A stretch of 64,000 bases of DNA from CAVZRC01 sp963777695 (lineage in GTDB: Bacteria > Planctomycetota > Planctomycetia > Isosphaerales > Isosphaeraceae), in assembly GCA_963777695.1 (NCBI GenBank), contig CAVZRC010000004.1, positions 3,162,001-3,226,000 of the forward strand. The letters run 5' to 3'. Shown piece after piece: positions 24,980 to 41,283 of this stretch (positions are counted from its first letter, which is position 1; each line of letters opens with the position of its first letter). The translations under genes were made by a program, and so were the position numbers. The notes below the pieces were generated by a model that searched no databases, was not told the DNA's origin, and saw only the letters and a list, made by a program, of their open reading frames with translations.

Positions 24980-27958
24980 TCAATTGCGAACTCTGGTGGT
25001 GATGCGACGAGTGTCGGCATCTTCCGGCAATTCGAGGAACTGGCCGGGGATCAAGTTGGCCGGGTCGTCGATGATGTCGCGATTGAGCGAGAGGATCTCT
25101 TTATCGCGACGTGGATCCCCCAGCGCGTTTCGAGCGATCGATCGGAGCGTGTCATAACGGCGTACCTTATAGCTCGGCCGATTGACCTTTGCCGGGATGC
25201 GAGGGCGGCCGATCACGAGAGACTCGGCCCCGTCGTCAACCGTCGCCGCGTCCGCCGGATCGCCGCCGCTCCCGATGCCATGATCGCGAGGCAAGGCCGC
25301 CTCCTCGGTCGGCAAATTGAGGACCGCATCCGAACGGGCCGTCCGACGGGTATTGGTCGAAGACGAGCCCGATGTCCGTGTCGTCCGGGCCGTCGAGAGC
25401 GAATCACGCCGCCCGCCCGAGTCTGATGGAACCGCGGCCGGCATCGCGCGGCCGGTCCCCTCGATGCCGGCGCGAGCGGTCTGGCTTCGAGGCGGATCGA
25501 TGAAGGCCGGGTCGAGGTCCTCGACTGGCGGAATTATAATCACGTCATTGATGTGTAGAATGTCGATTCTGGGGTACTTCCGGTCATTGGCCTTCCACAA
25601 GGCCCGATAATATCGCTCCGAGCTATAGTACAGCCGGGAGATGGTCCAGAAATTCTCGCCCCGTTCGACGATGTGGGGGACGGTCTCGACCTTCGGCGAT
25701 TCCACGTCGGATCCGGCGTGATTCGGTAGTCTTGACCCGAGGGCCGGCGATTCGATGCCCACTGGGCTTGTTGCCGGACGAACCCCGGACTGGTCGGCGG
25801 TGCTGACGGATCGAGTTCTCGACGAATATCGAGTCGATTCGACCTCGAAGCTGAGTTCCTTGTCGGCATGGGCGCCCATGTCGCGCCTCGGCTCGGTCGC
25901 AGGGCCGGCGAGCCCGTCCAAGGCATCGGGACGATTCCCGACGACACCCGCGATCTTGCCGGTGTTGGGCAGCGGTACCCATCGTGGTGCGGCTTGATCT
26001 TGCATCGCGCCGGACGTAGGGCGTGCCGCTCCAGAAATGGATTGATCCGGCTGCCCTACAGCAGTCTCATTCCTGGCCGGCCTGCGCTCGGTGCCGGGGC
26101 CGGATCCTTCAGGTGCCGGAGCCGGGGTTAGTATATCAGCTTGCTTAGGGACTTCGATTGTACTGGATGCGGTGGCCTCAGATCCCGTGGTCGCGGCTTG
26201 TGGCGGGTTCATGGGGAGTTCAGAACCATGGGCCGTCGGCTCGAGGCCCGGAGGCACGACCTCAGGTGCGAGCATGCCGGGATAAGATGCGATGACTTCG
26301 GGGGTGAATTGCGGTTTGGCTCTCTCCGGTTCGGAGTTCTGCGGCGGTGATTCGGAGTCTTCACGCCGAGGGCTTGGATCGAACGCGGGTGCCTTGGTCT
26401 CCGCCTTCGAGTCCTGGATCACCGGAACCGGTCGCTGTTCGGACTTTGGAGCCTCTGGCATCGACGCAGGAGGACCCAGTTCGATCGGCCCGGGACCTGG
26501 GATCGGGTCGGATCGCTCGGCGATTGGTGAGGGTTCTGCCGATTTGGAGGTATCGGACTTGGGCGTGATGGTCGGTCTGTCGGTCTCGGGTTTCGTTGCC
26601 TCCGACTTGGGCATGGCTGCCGGTTGGGTCGCCTCCGACTTGGGCGTCGTTGACGGTTGGGTAACCTGGGACTTCGCGGCATCCGCCTTGGGAGTGGTCG
26701 GCGGTTGGTTGGCCTCCGCCTTGGGAGTGGCTGTCGGTCGATTGGCCTCGGATTTCGTCGCCACCGCTTTGGGAGTGGCCGGCGGTTGGGTGACCTCCGC
26801 CTTGGAGGTGGCCGGCGGTTGGGTGACCTGGGACTTCGTGGCCTCCGCCTTGGGAGTGGCCGGCGGTTGGTTGGCCTCGGTCGTTGGCGTCGTTGGCGGT
26901 TGGGTGACCTCGGATTTCGTGGCCTCCGACTTGGGCGTCGTGGTCTCGGACTTGGGCGTCGGAGTCGGTGTGGCGGGTTCGGGACTCGGCGAAGCAGGCT
27001 TGGGTTTCGGGTCCGCTTTCGGTTGATCGAGCGATGGCGACGGAGACTTCGGCAGAACCGTGTTGCCGGACTGCTGCGGAGTCGCGGCAGTCGAAAGTGG
27101 CTCGGCGCTCTCGGATCCGCTGGTCAGAGTCACTTCCTTGGTGGTGGGCAATGGCTTCTCGTCGAGCGGTGTCGGGGCAGGTGGTTCTGCCGTCACCGGC
27201 GGAAGATCTGGCAGTCGTTCCTCCGAGTCCGGGCGTGATTCGACCGAAGCCCGACCGATCGACGGCGACACCAGCGGGAGGTCCGGCTGTGCCGAAGTGT
27301 TGGTGTTCGGATGGGGCGCGGATTCTACGTCGGTCGGAGATGATTTGGGCGATGGTACAGGAACAGGGGCCGGAGCATCGACCGCGAGGTTGCTATCAAC
27401 TGGCGCCGGCATTCGGGGAGGAGTTGGGGCGGGCGGCCCGGTCGCCGGCGCCGGTCCAACCTCAATTTTTTCCCCTTCGTTGTGGGTCACGGCCTTGCGG
27501 TGAGCATCCTCTTCATTTTTCTTCGATACGCCGTCCTTCTCAGGCCCTTTCTGCTCGACCGACGAGGCAGCGGCGGGGCTGAGGGACATCTTGGGCAGAC
27601 CCGTTGAGTTGGCCGGTCGTGTGACGAGGATAGCACCCAGAATCACGATCGATAGCGCGGTCCATGCGGATGTGCGCGGATAGCGAATGGTCCCACGGAT
27701 GACGGCCCGGGCGATGGCCAACAGAATCCCCGCCAGTACGCGAGTCGGCGGTCGAACCGACCGCCTTCTTGGAGTCGAGTCGAGGTCCGGTGTCGCGGTC
27801 TTCTCGGGTACGCCGATCTGCGTTTCGTCCTCGGGATTGTCCGAATGACCCGGTGAATCGGCATCCGCGCGATATCGAATCACCACTCGGCCGACTGCCG
27901 ATTCTGCCGGGCCGGTGTCCGTAGCCTCCAAGTCGGGCTCGGATGAGGAGATCGTCAT
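24980..27958 (-). CDS. Membrane-anchored double-LysM protein with long repetitive linker
   Basis: I place the start at MTISSSEPDLEATD (27958), because its ATG overlaps the rsmH stop as TGATG; an ATG 12 bases upstream is an alternative. One membrane helix near residue 100 (TALSIVILGAILVTR) follows a cytoplasmic N-terminus. Next is a ~600-residue Pro/Thr/Lys/Ala/Glu linker. LysM 1 is near residues 756-810 (VPHIVERGENFWTISRLYYS); LysM 2 is near 929-985 (SYKVRRYDTLRSIARNALGD). It should bind peptidoglycan or related glycan outside the membrane. Coupling to rsmH, where other bacteria have ftsL, hints at a cell-envelope role. Linker length is likely variable. Confidence 0.85.
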   Translation of the reverse strand: MTISSSEPDLEATDTGPAESAVGRVVIRYRADADSPGHSDNPEDETQIGVPEKTATPDLDSTPRRRSVRPPTRVLAGILLAIARAVIRGTIRYPRTSAWTALSIVILGAILVTRPANSTGLPKMSLSPAAASSVEQKGPEKDGVSKKNEEDAHRKAVTHNEGEKIEVGPAPATGPPAPTPPRMPAPVDSNLAVDAPAPVPVPSPKSSPTDVESAPHPNTNTSAQPDLPLVSPSIGRASVESRPDSEERLPDLPPVTAEPPAPTPLDEKPLPTTKEVTLTSGSESAEPLSTAATPQQSGNTVLPKSPSPSLDQPKADPKPKPASPSPEPATPTPTPKSETTTPKSEATKSEVTQPPTTPTTEANQPPATPKAEATKSQVTQPPATSKAEVTQPPATPKAVATKSEANRPTATPKAEANQPPTTPKADAAKSQVTQPSTTPKSEATQPAAMPKSEATKPETDRPTITPKSDTSKSAEPSPIAERSDPIPGPGPIELGPPASMPEAPKSEQRPVPVIQDSKAETKAPAFDPSPRREDSESPPQNSEPERAKPQFTPEVIASYPGMLAPEVVPPGLEPTAHGSELPMNPPQAATTGSEATASSTIEVPKQADILTPAPAPEGSGPGTERRPARNETAVGQPDQSISGAARPTSGAMQDQAAPRWVPLPNTGKIAGVVGNRPDALDGLAGPATEPRRDMGAHADKELSFEVESTRYSSRTRSVSTADQSGVRPATSPVGIESPALGSRLPNHAGSDVESPKVETVPHIVERGENFWTISRLYYSSERYYRALWKANDRKYPRIDILHINDVIIIPPVEDLDPAFIDPPRSQTARAGIEGTGRAMPAAVPSDSGGRRDSLSTARTTRTSGSSSTNTRRTARSDAVLNLPTEEAALPRDHGIGSGGDPADAATVDDGAESLVIGRPRIPAKVNRPSYKVRRYDTLRSIARNALGDPRRDKEILSLNRDIIDDPANLIPGQFLELPEDADTRRITTRVRN
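26550..27000 (-). repeat. Coding tandem repeats (TPK-AEA-TKS-x-VTQPPA type)
   Basis: Within the LysM protein linker, units of about 10-17 codons repeat many times with small changes (TPKAEATKSQVTQPPAT, TPKAEANQPPTTPKA, TPKSEATQPAAMPKSEA). The repeats are close enough at DNA level to recombine, so linker length may differ between strains. Confidence 0.75.
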
Positions 27959-28842
27959 CAATTCGGACATCGCTCGGCCACCCTTAATTTGGCGCTACGC
28001 GCTCGGGGGTTGACAGCCACTTCCTGGGCCGTCGCGGTCACCGGTTTCTTGGTGAGGACAGTCAGCCTGGGATCCATCTTGAACGCCCACTTGACTCGGC
28101 GGTCTTCCAGCGAATGGAAGCTGATGACCACGGCGCGACCGCCTGGCGCCAGGATCTCGGGGATCGCTCGGAGCACGGAGTCGAGCTGGCCAAGTTCGTC
28201 GTTGACGGCAATCCGCAGCGCCTGGAAGACGCGAGTGGACGGGTCGATGGGCCCGTGCCGGCTCCGGCCCGGCACGCTCCGGCGTATCAAGTCGGCCAGT
28301 TGGCCGGTCGTGCGGATCGGATTCCCCTGCCTCGCTTCCACGACCCGGCGGGCGATCCGCCTGCTGAACCGTTCCTCCCCGAATTCGTAGATCAAATTCG
28401 CCAGGTCTTCGGACGAGAGGCGGTTGACCAGGTCAGCGGCCGTCGGCCCCCCCTGATCCGGGTCGAAGCGCATGTCGAGCGGCCCGTCAGCCGCGAAGCT
28501 GAAACCCCGGCCTTCCCATGCGAGTTGATCCGAAGAAAGGCCCAGGTCCAGGAGCACACCCTGAACACGGTCGATCCCCAGCTCATCAAGGACCCGGCGC
28601 ATCTCGCAGTAGGGCGCGTGAATGAGACTTGCCGGCAATCCCTGGACGGCGCCTTCGGCCAGGGCCAGCATCGCCGGGTCCCGATCCAGACCGATAACTC
28701 GCCCGCTCGTTCCAATCCGCCGTGAGAGCGCCGCGGAATGTCCTCCGCCGCCGACCGTCCCGTCAACGAAGATCGCACCCTCCCGAGGCCCCAACCAGGT
28801 CACGACCTCGTTGACAAGAACGGACTGATGGAGGGATCCCAT
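27958..28842 (-). CDS. rsmH: 16S rRNA m4C1402 methyltransferase RsmH
   Basis: 294 residues, the normal length. It shows GSLHQSVLVNEVVTWLGPRE, the SAM-binding IFVDGTVGGGGHSAALSRRI near residues 24-43, the conserved DLGLSSDQLAWEGRGFSFAA and LDMRFDP, and the C-terminal FHSLEDRRVKW and NPRARSAKLRVAER. RsmH N4-methylates C1402 of 16S rRNA at the ribosomal P site. In most bacteria it starts the dcw cluster, but here no mraZ or ftsL is visible; the next gene is a LysM protein joined by a TGATG overlap. The gene is intact. Confidence 0.97.
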   Translation of the reverse strand: MGSLHQSVLVNEVVTWLGPREGAIFVDGTVGGGGHSAALSRRIGTSGRVIGLDRDPAMLALAEGAVQGLPASLIHAPYCEMRRVLDELGIDRVQGVLLDLGLSSDQLAWEGRGFSFAADGPLDMRFDPDQGGPTAADLVNRLSSEDLANLIYEFGEERFSRRIARRVVEARQGNPIRTTGQLADLIRRSVPGRSRHGPIDPSTRVFQALRIAVNDELGQLDSVLRAIPEILAPGGRAVVISFHSLEDRRVKWAFKMDPRLTVLTKKPVTATAQEVAVNPRARSAKLRVAERCPN

Positions 28843-29141
28843 GACACGACGGCTTTCGTGGGGTTTGTTTCAGATCCTTGTCTCGATGGGAGTAGGCCGG
28901 CGATGGGCGCGGGCGTCTCGGCTTTCACAAGCCTTATTGTCCGTGGATTTGGGCGAACGACGTGATGATTCGCGAGGAATCTAATCGAACCGCCTTACTT
29001 GTCAACCCCGTAACAGGACGAGCATAACCGCCGGGACGTCGTGCGAGAATCCCGCTCTTCGCTTCATCGGCGGTTCTCACGTCGGACTTGAGCCGATTGG
29101 CGAGTTTCTGGCTTCTGGTGCCCGACACGGCCGGGGCATAT

Positions 29142-35693
<6,552 letters not shown>

Positions 35694-36183
35694 CCCTGGT
35701 TATCCCTCTCCCTGGAGAATCGATGTCGATCAGTCAAGGCCGAATGGGTACTATACGCGTGTTGCCATTCGATGTCCAGTCGATGTCAGCGGAATCGAGG
35801 AATTCGATAAGTGATTTCGTGGCTTACGATTAAGTCGGGGATGGTGTGCTGTCTGGGCGGGTGCGTGGAATTATGGAATCCTTGAACCGCGCCGACCGCC
35901 CGAGTATCCTGGAATTTTCAAGGCAAGCAACCAAGCAAGAACGGTCGCCGCTGACTGCGATGGAACGCCGTAAACTGGGAAGGGCACGATGTTTTCTGCC
36001 CAAACTTCGCCGCCGATGCAGACTCAGGTACACCGGAGCCGGATGGCTTTGCCTCTTGCCACGCCCGGAGAGGAGGTTATCCTGCCGGTTGGCTCATCTC
36101 GGCGATCTCGGGAGTGGGCGAGCTGGAGGGAGCCGGTCGCTCTCACGATCCGGTGCCCGGTCCGAGGATCGAGCGGGGCGTGC
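35694..36183. promoter_or_regulatory. Upstream region of the BREX locus
   Basis: About 490 bp lie between the divergent uvrA and brxA starts and must hold both promoters. No WYL-domain brxR regulator gene, common in front of other BREX loci, is present. A frame open from 35989 joins brxA but lacks coding character before 36184. A relatively AT-richer patch at about 35750-35840 is the best promoter candidate. Confidence 0.4.
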
Positions 36184-37008
36184 ATGGACGATTATCCAAC
36201 ACGGCTGGCCGGGAGCTCGACGCGACTTGTCGCCGGGCGCTACACATCCAAGATCATCAAGGCCGGGGCGCTGCTCGCGGATACCAAGACCTTGCTCGCC
36301 CACTGGGATTCGGGGACAACGGCCGGAGAGAACCTCGATCGCATCCGCCGGGAGAACCTCTTCGGTAAGGCGTCACGATCCCGCGTCGAGGATATCCTGG
36401 GCATCTTCCGGCAACGCTACTTGAAGGAAGAGCCGGTCGCCAGGGCCCTCGTCGCCTTGGTCGAGCATCGATTTCCCGCCGCCGCCCTGGACCGCATCCT
36501 CTACTTTCATTCGGCCCAGTCAGATCCGTTGCTCCACGATGTTGTGGCCGAATGGTTGGTCCCCTTGCAGGGTCGAGGGATCAGCGACATCGACGTGGAC
36601 GAGCTCCATCGCCTCCTCTCGAGATGGGTCGCCGAGGGGAAGACCACCGCCGGATGGTCGGGGGAAACCACCCAGAGGGTCGCCCAGGGCCTTTTCGCGA
36701 CCCTGAGAGACTTCGGCGTGCTCCAGGGGGCCGTTCGCAAGCGGATCGCCCCGGCCTATCTGCCGGTGTCGGCCTTCGCCTATGTGATGTTCTACCTGAA
36801 GCAGCACCAACCCTCCGGGGCCAGGCTCATCGAGCACCCCGACTGGCGCCTCTTCTTCCTGCCCCGTGAGGGCGTGGAACGCTTCCTGTTCGAGGCCCAC
36901 CAGTGCGGTCTGCTCGAATATCATGCGGCCGGTAGCGTCACCCGGTTGAGTTTCCCCGCCGCATCGCTGGAGGAATATGCGCATGTCCTCGCTGAAAGGG
37001 CGCATTGA
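36184..37008 (+). CDS. brxA: BREX protein BrxA (DUF1819)
   Basis: 274 residues from MDDYPTRLAGSSTRLVAGRY. The family shows an N-terminal SKIIKAGALLADTKTLLAHW, a central HRFPAAALDRILYFHSAQSD and DVVAEWLVPLQGRGISDIDV, and a C-terminal TLRDFGVLQGAVRKRIAPAY. BrxA is a small winged-helix DNA-binding component of type I BREX phage defence. The frame upstream of 36184 is open but not protein-like. Its end overlaps brxB by 32 bp, so the two are translated together. It is the first gene of the operon and is intact. Confidence 0.88.
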   Translation: MDDYPTRLAGSSTRLVAGRYTSKIIKAGALLADTKTLLAHWDSGTTAGENLDRIRRENLFGKASRSRVEDILGIFRQRYLKEEPVARALVALVEHRFPAAALDRILYFHSAQSDPLLHDVVAEWLVPLQGRGISDIDVDELHRLLSRWVAEGKTTAGWSGETTQRVAQGLFATLRDFGVLQGAVRKRIAPAYLPVSAFAYVMFYLKQHQPSGARLIEHPDWRLFFLPREGVERFLFEAHQCGLLEYHAAGSVTRLSFPAASLEEYAHVLAERAH

Positions 37009-37564
37009 ACTCCTCGAGAGCGATCTGAAGGCGGTGCCGCCCCGGATCAGCGTCTACCACGACCTGCCGTTCGCCATCCTCCGCTACGACCCCGCCGAGG
37101 AGTGGGAGTTGCGGCGTGAGATCAAGCTGCTGGCGACCCGATTGGAGGCGACGGGCAGGGAGGTCCACCTGATCCCCATGTCGGAGTTCCTCTGGCGGGC
37201 CATCGACGAGACCGAGGGCATGGAGGAGGTCGTCGCCCTTGAGCGGCAGCGGGGCTACGTCGCCGCCCAGGAGCAGGTCACGACCTACCTTTCCGATAAG
37301 GACTGGCGCCCCCTGGCGATCCTGCTGGCCGACCGGCTCTCGGGGCTCGACCCGGCCCGCAGCGTGGTCTTCCTGATCCGGGTGGCGGCGATGGCCCCCG
37401 GCCTGTACCACATGTCGAAGCTGCTCGACCAGATGCACGGCAAGACCCGTGTGACGACGATCCTGACTTATCCCGGCTCGATCAAGGGCACGACCGGCCT
37501 GCTCTTCATGGACCTGGAAGACCGGGAAGCCCTGGGCAACTACCGTGTGAAGATCTACGGCTGA
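36977..37564 (+). CDS. brxB: BREX protein BrxB (DUF1788)
   Basis: 195 residues starting MRMSSLKGRIELLESDLKAV; a second ATG at 36983 is an alternative. It carries the DUF1788 pattern, with SVYHDLPFAILRYDPAEEWE near the N-terminus and the ending TTGLLFMDLEDREALGNYRVKIYG-like block (here split as GSIKGTTGLLFMDLEDREA and NYRVKIYG). BrxB is a core type I BREX protein required for defence and DNA modification and thought to work with BrxC, PglX and PglZ. It overlaps brxA and ends only 11 bp before the ATG of brxC. Intact. Confidence 0.9.
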   Translation: MRMSSLKGRIELLESDLKAVPPRISVYHDLPFAILRYDPAEEWELRREIKLLATRLEATGREVHLIPMSEFLWRAIDETEGMEEVVALERQRGYVAAQEQVTTYLSDKDWRPLAILLADRLSGLDPARSVVFLIRVAAMAPGLYHMSKLLDQMHGKTRVTTILTYPGSIKGTTGLLFMDLEDREALGNYRVKIYG

Positions 37565-37575
37565 AGGTGACGGCG

Positions 37576-40500
37576 ATGAAGACGATCGGTGACTTGCTCT
37601 CTCGTAGTCTGGACCGCAAGATCGAGGAGATCATCCAGGTCGATCAGGACGAGGCGCAGTCCGTCCACGACGAGATCACCGAGTACGTCGCCACCGACAG
37701 CATCAAGGATCAGTACGCCCGACTGCTGAAGGAAATCGCCGGGGCCCCGTCCGAGCAGCACGAGAGCGTCGGAGTTTGGGTGTCGGGGTTCTTCGGCTCG
37801 GGGAAGAGCTCGTTCGCCAAGAACCTCGGCTACGCCCTCCAGAACCGGAAAGTGCTCGGCGACGACTTCGCCACGCTCTTCATGCGGCAGGTCGGGGACA
37901 AGCGGATCGACGAGCTCCTCCGCCTGATCAACTTGAGCATTCCCACCGAGGTCATCCTATTCGAAGTCGCCAAGGAGCGGGACACCCGCAGAGTCACCGA
38001 GCGGATCGCCGAGCTGGTCTACACGGTGCTGCTCCGGGAGCTGGGCTACGCCGAGGACTTCGACATCGCCGAGCTGGAGATCGAGCTGGAGGGGGAGGGC
38101 AAGCTCGACCAGTTCGTCGAGGCATGCCAGACGATCCACAAGCTCGACTGGAAGATGGTCCGAAAGGGCGCCCAGAAGCTGTCCAGGGCCAGCGCCGTCC
38201 TGCACCACCTCGACCGGACTACTTACCCCTCGGCGGATTCCTGGTCGCATGCCCAGCGGAATCGTGATGCGGCGATCACCGTCAGCAAGGTCGTGGAGCG
38301 GACCTTCGAGCTGATGGGGCGGCGCCGGCCCGGCAAGGCGCTGGTCTTCATCATCGACGAGGTGGGCCAGCACGTCGCCCGCAGCGGCGACAAGATCGAG
38401 GACTTGCGGGCGACCGTCGAGGAATTCGGCAAGGTTGGCAAGAACCTTCTCAAGGCCCGCAAGATCCCGGCCCCCTGCTGGATGGTCGTCACCTCGCAGG
38501 AGAAGCTCGACGAGGTTGTCTCCGCGTTGGGAGACGACAAGCGTATCGACCTGGCCAAGCTCCAGGATCGCTTCCGCCACCGGGTCGACCTGGCCCCGTC
38601 CGACATCCGAGAGGTCGCCACGAAGCGGGTGCTGGCGAAGAAGGAGTATGCCGAGCCGGTCCTCAAGAAACTATACGCCGAGAACCAGGGCTCGCTGAAT
38701 GCCGCCCTGCGGCTGGAGCGGTCTGCCCGCCGCACAGAGATCTCCGAGACCGATTTCGTCCATTTCTATCCTTATGCGCCGCACTACATCGACCTGTGCA
38801 TCGGAATCGTGTCGGGCATCCGGCTCCAGCCCGGCGCCCCCCGGCACTACGGCGGCAGCAACCGGACGATCATCAAGCAAGCCTACGAGATGCTCGTCTC
38901 GGAGCGGACCGCCATGGCCCGCCAGCCGGTCGGCACGCTGGTGACCCTCGACAAGGTTTACGAGTTGGTGGAGACTAACCTCTCTCAGGAGAAAAAGTAC
39001 GACATCCACGAGATCGGCCAGCGGTTCAAGGATGAGCCCGAGGAAGCCCGCTGGGCTCTCCGGGTCGCCAAGGTCATCTGCCTCCTGGAGTTCCTCCGTG
39101 ACCTTCCTCGCACCGAGGCCAACATCGCCGCCTTCCTGGTCGATGAGGTCGGTCAGGCCGCCCCGGTGGACCGGGTGAAGTCGGCGGTCAAGCGGCTGCA
39201 TGCGGCCCAGTTCATCCGCAGCACCGAGGAGGGCTGGAAGCTCCAGACCGCCCAGGAGAAGACCTGGGAGATCGAGCGGCGGGGCCACCTGGAGCCCAAG
39301 CCCAGGGAGCGGAACGAGATCACTCGCACCGTCCTGAGGGAGATCTTCTGCGAGCCGGCGCTGAAGACCTACCGCCACAAGGAGCACCGCAACTTCCGCC
39401 TCGGAGTGGCGGTGGAAGGCATGGCGCTCGAAGACGGCGACCTGACGCTGACCCTCTCGATCGCCGACGACCCCGACGAGCTGTCCCGCAAGCTCAACGA
39501 GGCCCGGGAGGAGAGCCGCCAGAAGGCCCACGAGAACGACCTGTACTGGGCCTTCGCCTTGACCCCCGAGATCGATGAGCTGGTCGCCCAGGCGTTCGGC
39601 TCCCGCAAGATGGTCGAGAAGTACGACCAGTTGCGGGCGCAGAACAAGATCTCGACCGATGAATCGGCCTGCCTCCAGGACGAGAAGAACGCTGTCATGG
39701 GCTACGAGGGCCGACTGCGGGACAAGCTCGTCGAGGCGATGGAGCGGGGCACTGGGATGTTCCGGGGGGTGGCTCGTGATGCCTCGTCGCTCGGCAAGGG
39801 CTTGGGTGATGTCATCAAGAAGTTCTACGGCCAGGCCATCCCCGACCTCTACCCCAAGCTCGAACTCGGCTCGCGTCCGCTCAAGGGCACTGAGGCTGAG
39901 GAATTCCTCAAGGCGGCGGACCTGAAGGCGCTGCCGCCGCTGTTCTATGACGGCGAGCAGGGGCTCGCCCTGATCACGAAGGACGGCTCGAAGTTCGTGC
40001 CCAACCCGGCCGCCCCCGTCGCCAAGGAGGTGCTCGACTACCTCATCGGTAAGCACGGATACGGCGATAAGGATTCTCGTACCGGCAGAGCTCTGGAGAA
40101 GAAGTTCGGCGGGATCGGCTACGGCTGGGACCGTGACATGCTGCGGCTGATCCTGGCGGTGCTGTTCCGGGCCGGGTCGATCGAGATCACCCAGGGCGGC
40201 GAGAAGTTCGCCGACTACAAGGACCCCCGCAGCCGAACGCCGCTCGTCAACAACACGGCGTTCAAGTCGGCCCTGTTCACGCCGTTCAAGCCGATCGACC
40301 TGCCGACGCTCAAGCGGGCGGTGGTGAGTTACGAGGATCTGACCGGCGGCTCGGTAGACATGGACAAGGCGGCCATTGCCGAGGCCCTCAAGGCGTTCGC
40401 CGCCGGGGAAATGAAGCGGGTCCTGCCGGTCGAGGCCCAGGCCAAGGCCCACGGCGTCCCGGTGCTGGGCACTGTCGGCGATTACCGGGAGTCGCTCGCC

Positions 40501-41226
40501 GCCATCGAGTTGGGCTCGGCGGATGATTGTGTGACCATCCTGGCGGGCGACGGCGTGTCACTGAAGCAGGGGCACGACCGAGTTCGCAGGATCGCCGACT
40601 GCCTGGACGAGAAGGGTCTGGCGACCCTCCGCAACGCCCGGCGTGGCGTCGGCGAGGTCTGGAACCTTCTCGATCCCGAGGCCCGCTCCCGCCTCCAGTC
40701 GAAGGCCGAAGCGACCAGGGAACTTCTGTCTACCGAAGGTCTCCTCGACTCGTTATCCTCGATCCAGGGGACTAGCCGGGAGATCTGGGGGGCCTACCGC
40801 ACGCAGTACGAGGCCCGGCACGCCGACCGGACCGAGCAGTTCCGGGGTGCGATCGAAAAGATTAAGGGGCACCCGGAGTGGACCGCCGTGCCCGAGACGA
40901 TGCGGGAGCCGGTGCTGGCCCCGCTCCAGTCCCGGTGCTGCGGCGACCTGAAGCTCCCCGACGGCTCGCTGGCCTGCGAGATGTGCCTGGCGGGGCTGAC
41001 CCAGATGGAGTCGGACGTGGCGGCGCTCGGCGGGCTGATCGCCCAGGTGGTCGCCCAGGTCCAGAAACTCATCACGCCGCCCGATGTGCCGTTGCGGCGG
41101 GTGCGGGTCGCCGACTACTTCGCCGGGACGTTGGAGGACGAGGAGCAGGTCCGGCAGGCGGTGGCCCGGTTGCAGGAGCATCTGCTCAAGCTGCTCAGCG
41201 AAGGCGTCAGGATCATCGTCGAATGA
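37576..41226 (+). CDS. brxC: BREX ATPase BrxC
   Basis: 1,216 residues from MKTIGDLLSRSLDRKIEEII; the AAGGTGA ribosome site supports ATG 37576 over a GTG 9 bases upstream. Walker A is GVWVSGFFGSGKSSFAKNLG near residue 70, and a Walker-B-like KALVFIIDEVGQHVARSG lies near 260. A large helical C-terminal half ends RLQEHLLKLLSEGVRIIVE. BrxC (~1,200 residues, P-loop ATPase) is essential for type I BREX. A Cys cluster (RCCGDLKLPDGSLACEMC) near residue 1,120 may bind metal. The gene is intact, with no frameshift over 3.6 kb. Confidence 0.95.
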   Translation: MKTIGDLLSRSLDRKIEEIIQVDQDEAQSVHDEITEYVATDSIKDQYARLLKEIAGAPSEQHESVGVWVSGFFGSGKSSFAKNLGYALQNRKVLGDDFATLFMRQVGDKRIDELLRLINLSIPTEVILFEVAKERDTRRVTERIAELVYTVLLRELGYAEDFDIAELEIELEGEGKLDQFVEACQTIHKLDWKMVRKGAQKLSRASAVLHHLDRTTYPSADSWSHAQRNRDAAITVSKVVERTFELMGRRRPGKALVFIIDEVGQHVARSGDKIEDLRATVEEFGKVGKNLLKARKIPAPCWMVVTSQEKLDEVVSALGDDKRIDLAKLQDRFRHRVDLAPSDIREVATKRVLAKKEYAEPVLKKLYAENQGSLNAALRLERSARRTEISETDFVHFYPYAPHYIDLCIGIVSGIRLQPGAPRHYGGSNRTIIKQAYEMLVSERTAMARQPVGTLVTLDKVYELVETNLSQEKKYDIHEIGQRFKDEPEEARWALRVAKVICLLEFLRDLPRTEANIAAFLVDEVGQAAPVDRVKSAVKRLHAAQFIRSTEEGWKLQTAQEKTWEIERRGHLEPKPRERNEITRTVLREIFCEPALKTYRHKEHRNFRLGVAVEGMALEDGDLTLTLSIADDPDELSRKLNEAREESRQKAHENDLYWAFALTPEIDELVAQAFGSRKMVEKYDQLRAQNKISTDESACLQDEKNAVMGYEGRLRDKLVEAMERGTGMFRGVARDASSLGKGLGDVIKKFYGQAIPDLYPKLELGSRPLKGTEAEEFLKAADLKALPPLFYDGEQGLALITKDGSKFVPNPAAPVAKEVLDYLIGKHGYGDKDSRTGRALEKKFGGIGYGWDRDMLRLILAVLFRAGSIEITQGGEKFADYKDPRSRTPLVNNTAFKSALFTPFKPIDLPTLKRAVVSYEDLTGGSVDMDKAAIAEALKAFAAGEMKRVLPVEAQAKAHGVPVLGTVGDYRESLAAIELGSADDCVTILAGDGVSLKQGHDRVRRIADCLDEKGLATLRNARRGVGEVWNLLDPEARSRLQSKAEATRELLSTEGLLDSLSSIQGTSREIWGAYRTQYEARHADRTEQFRGAIEKIKGHPEWTAVPETMREPVLAPLQSRCCGDLKLPDGSLACEMCLAGLTQMESDVAALGGLIAQVVAQVQKLITPPDVPLRRVRVADYFAGTLEDEEQVRQAVARLQEHLLKLLSEGVRIIVE

Positions 41227-41283
41227 GGGGAGCGGGACGGGTCATGGATGCGACATGTCGGTAATCCTCTGCGAGAGGTTGAG

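Noticed and set aside
38671..40452. A 593-codon minus-strand frame opposite brxC
   Set aside because: Antisense shadow of the intact brxC gene.
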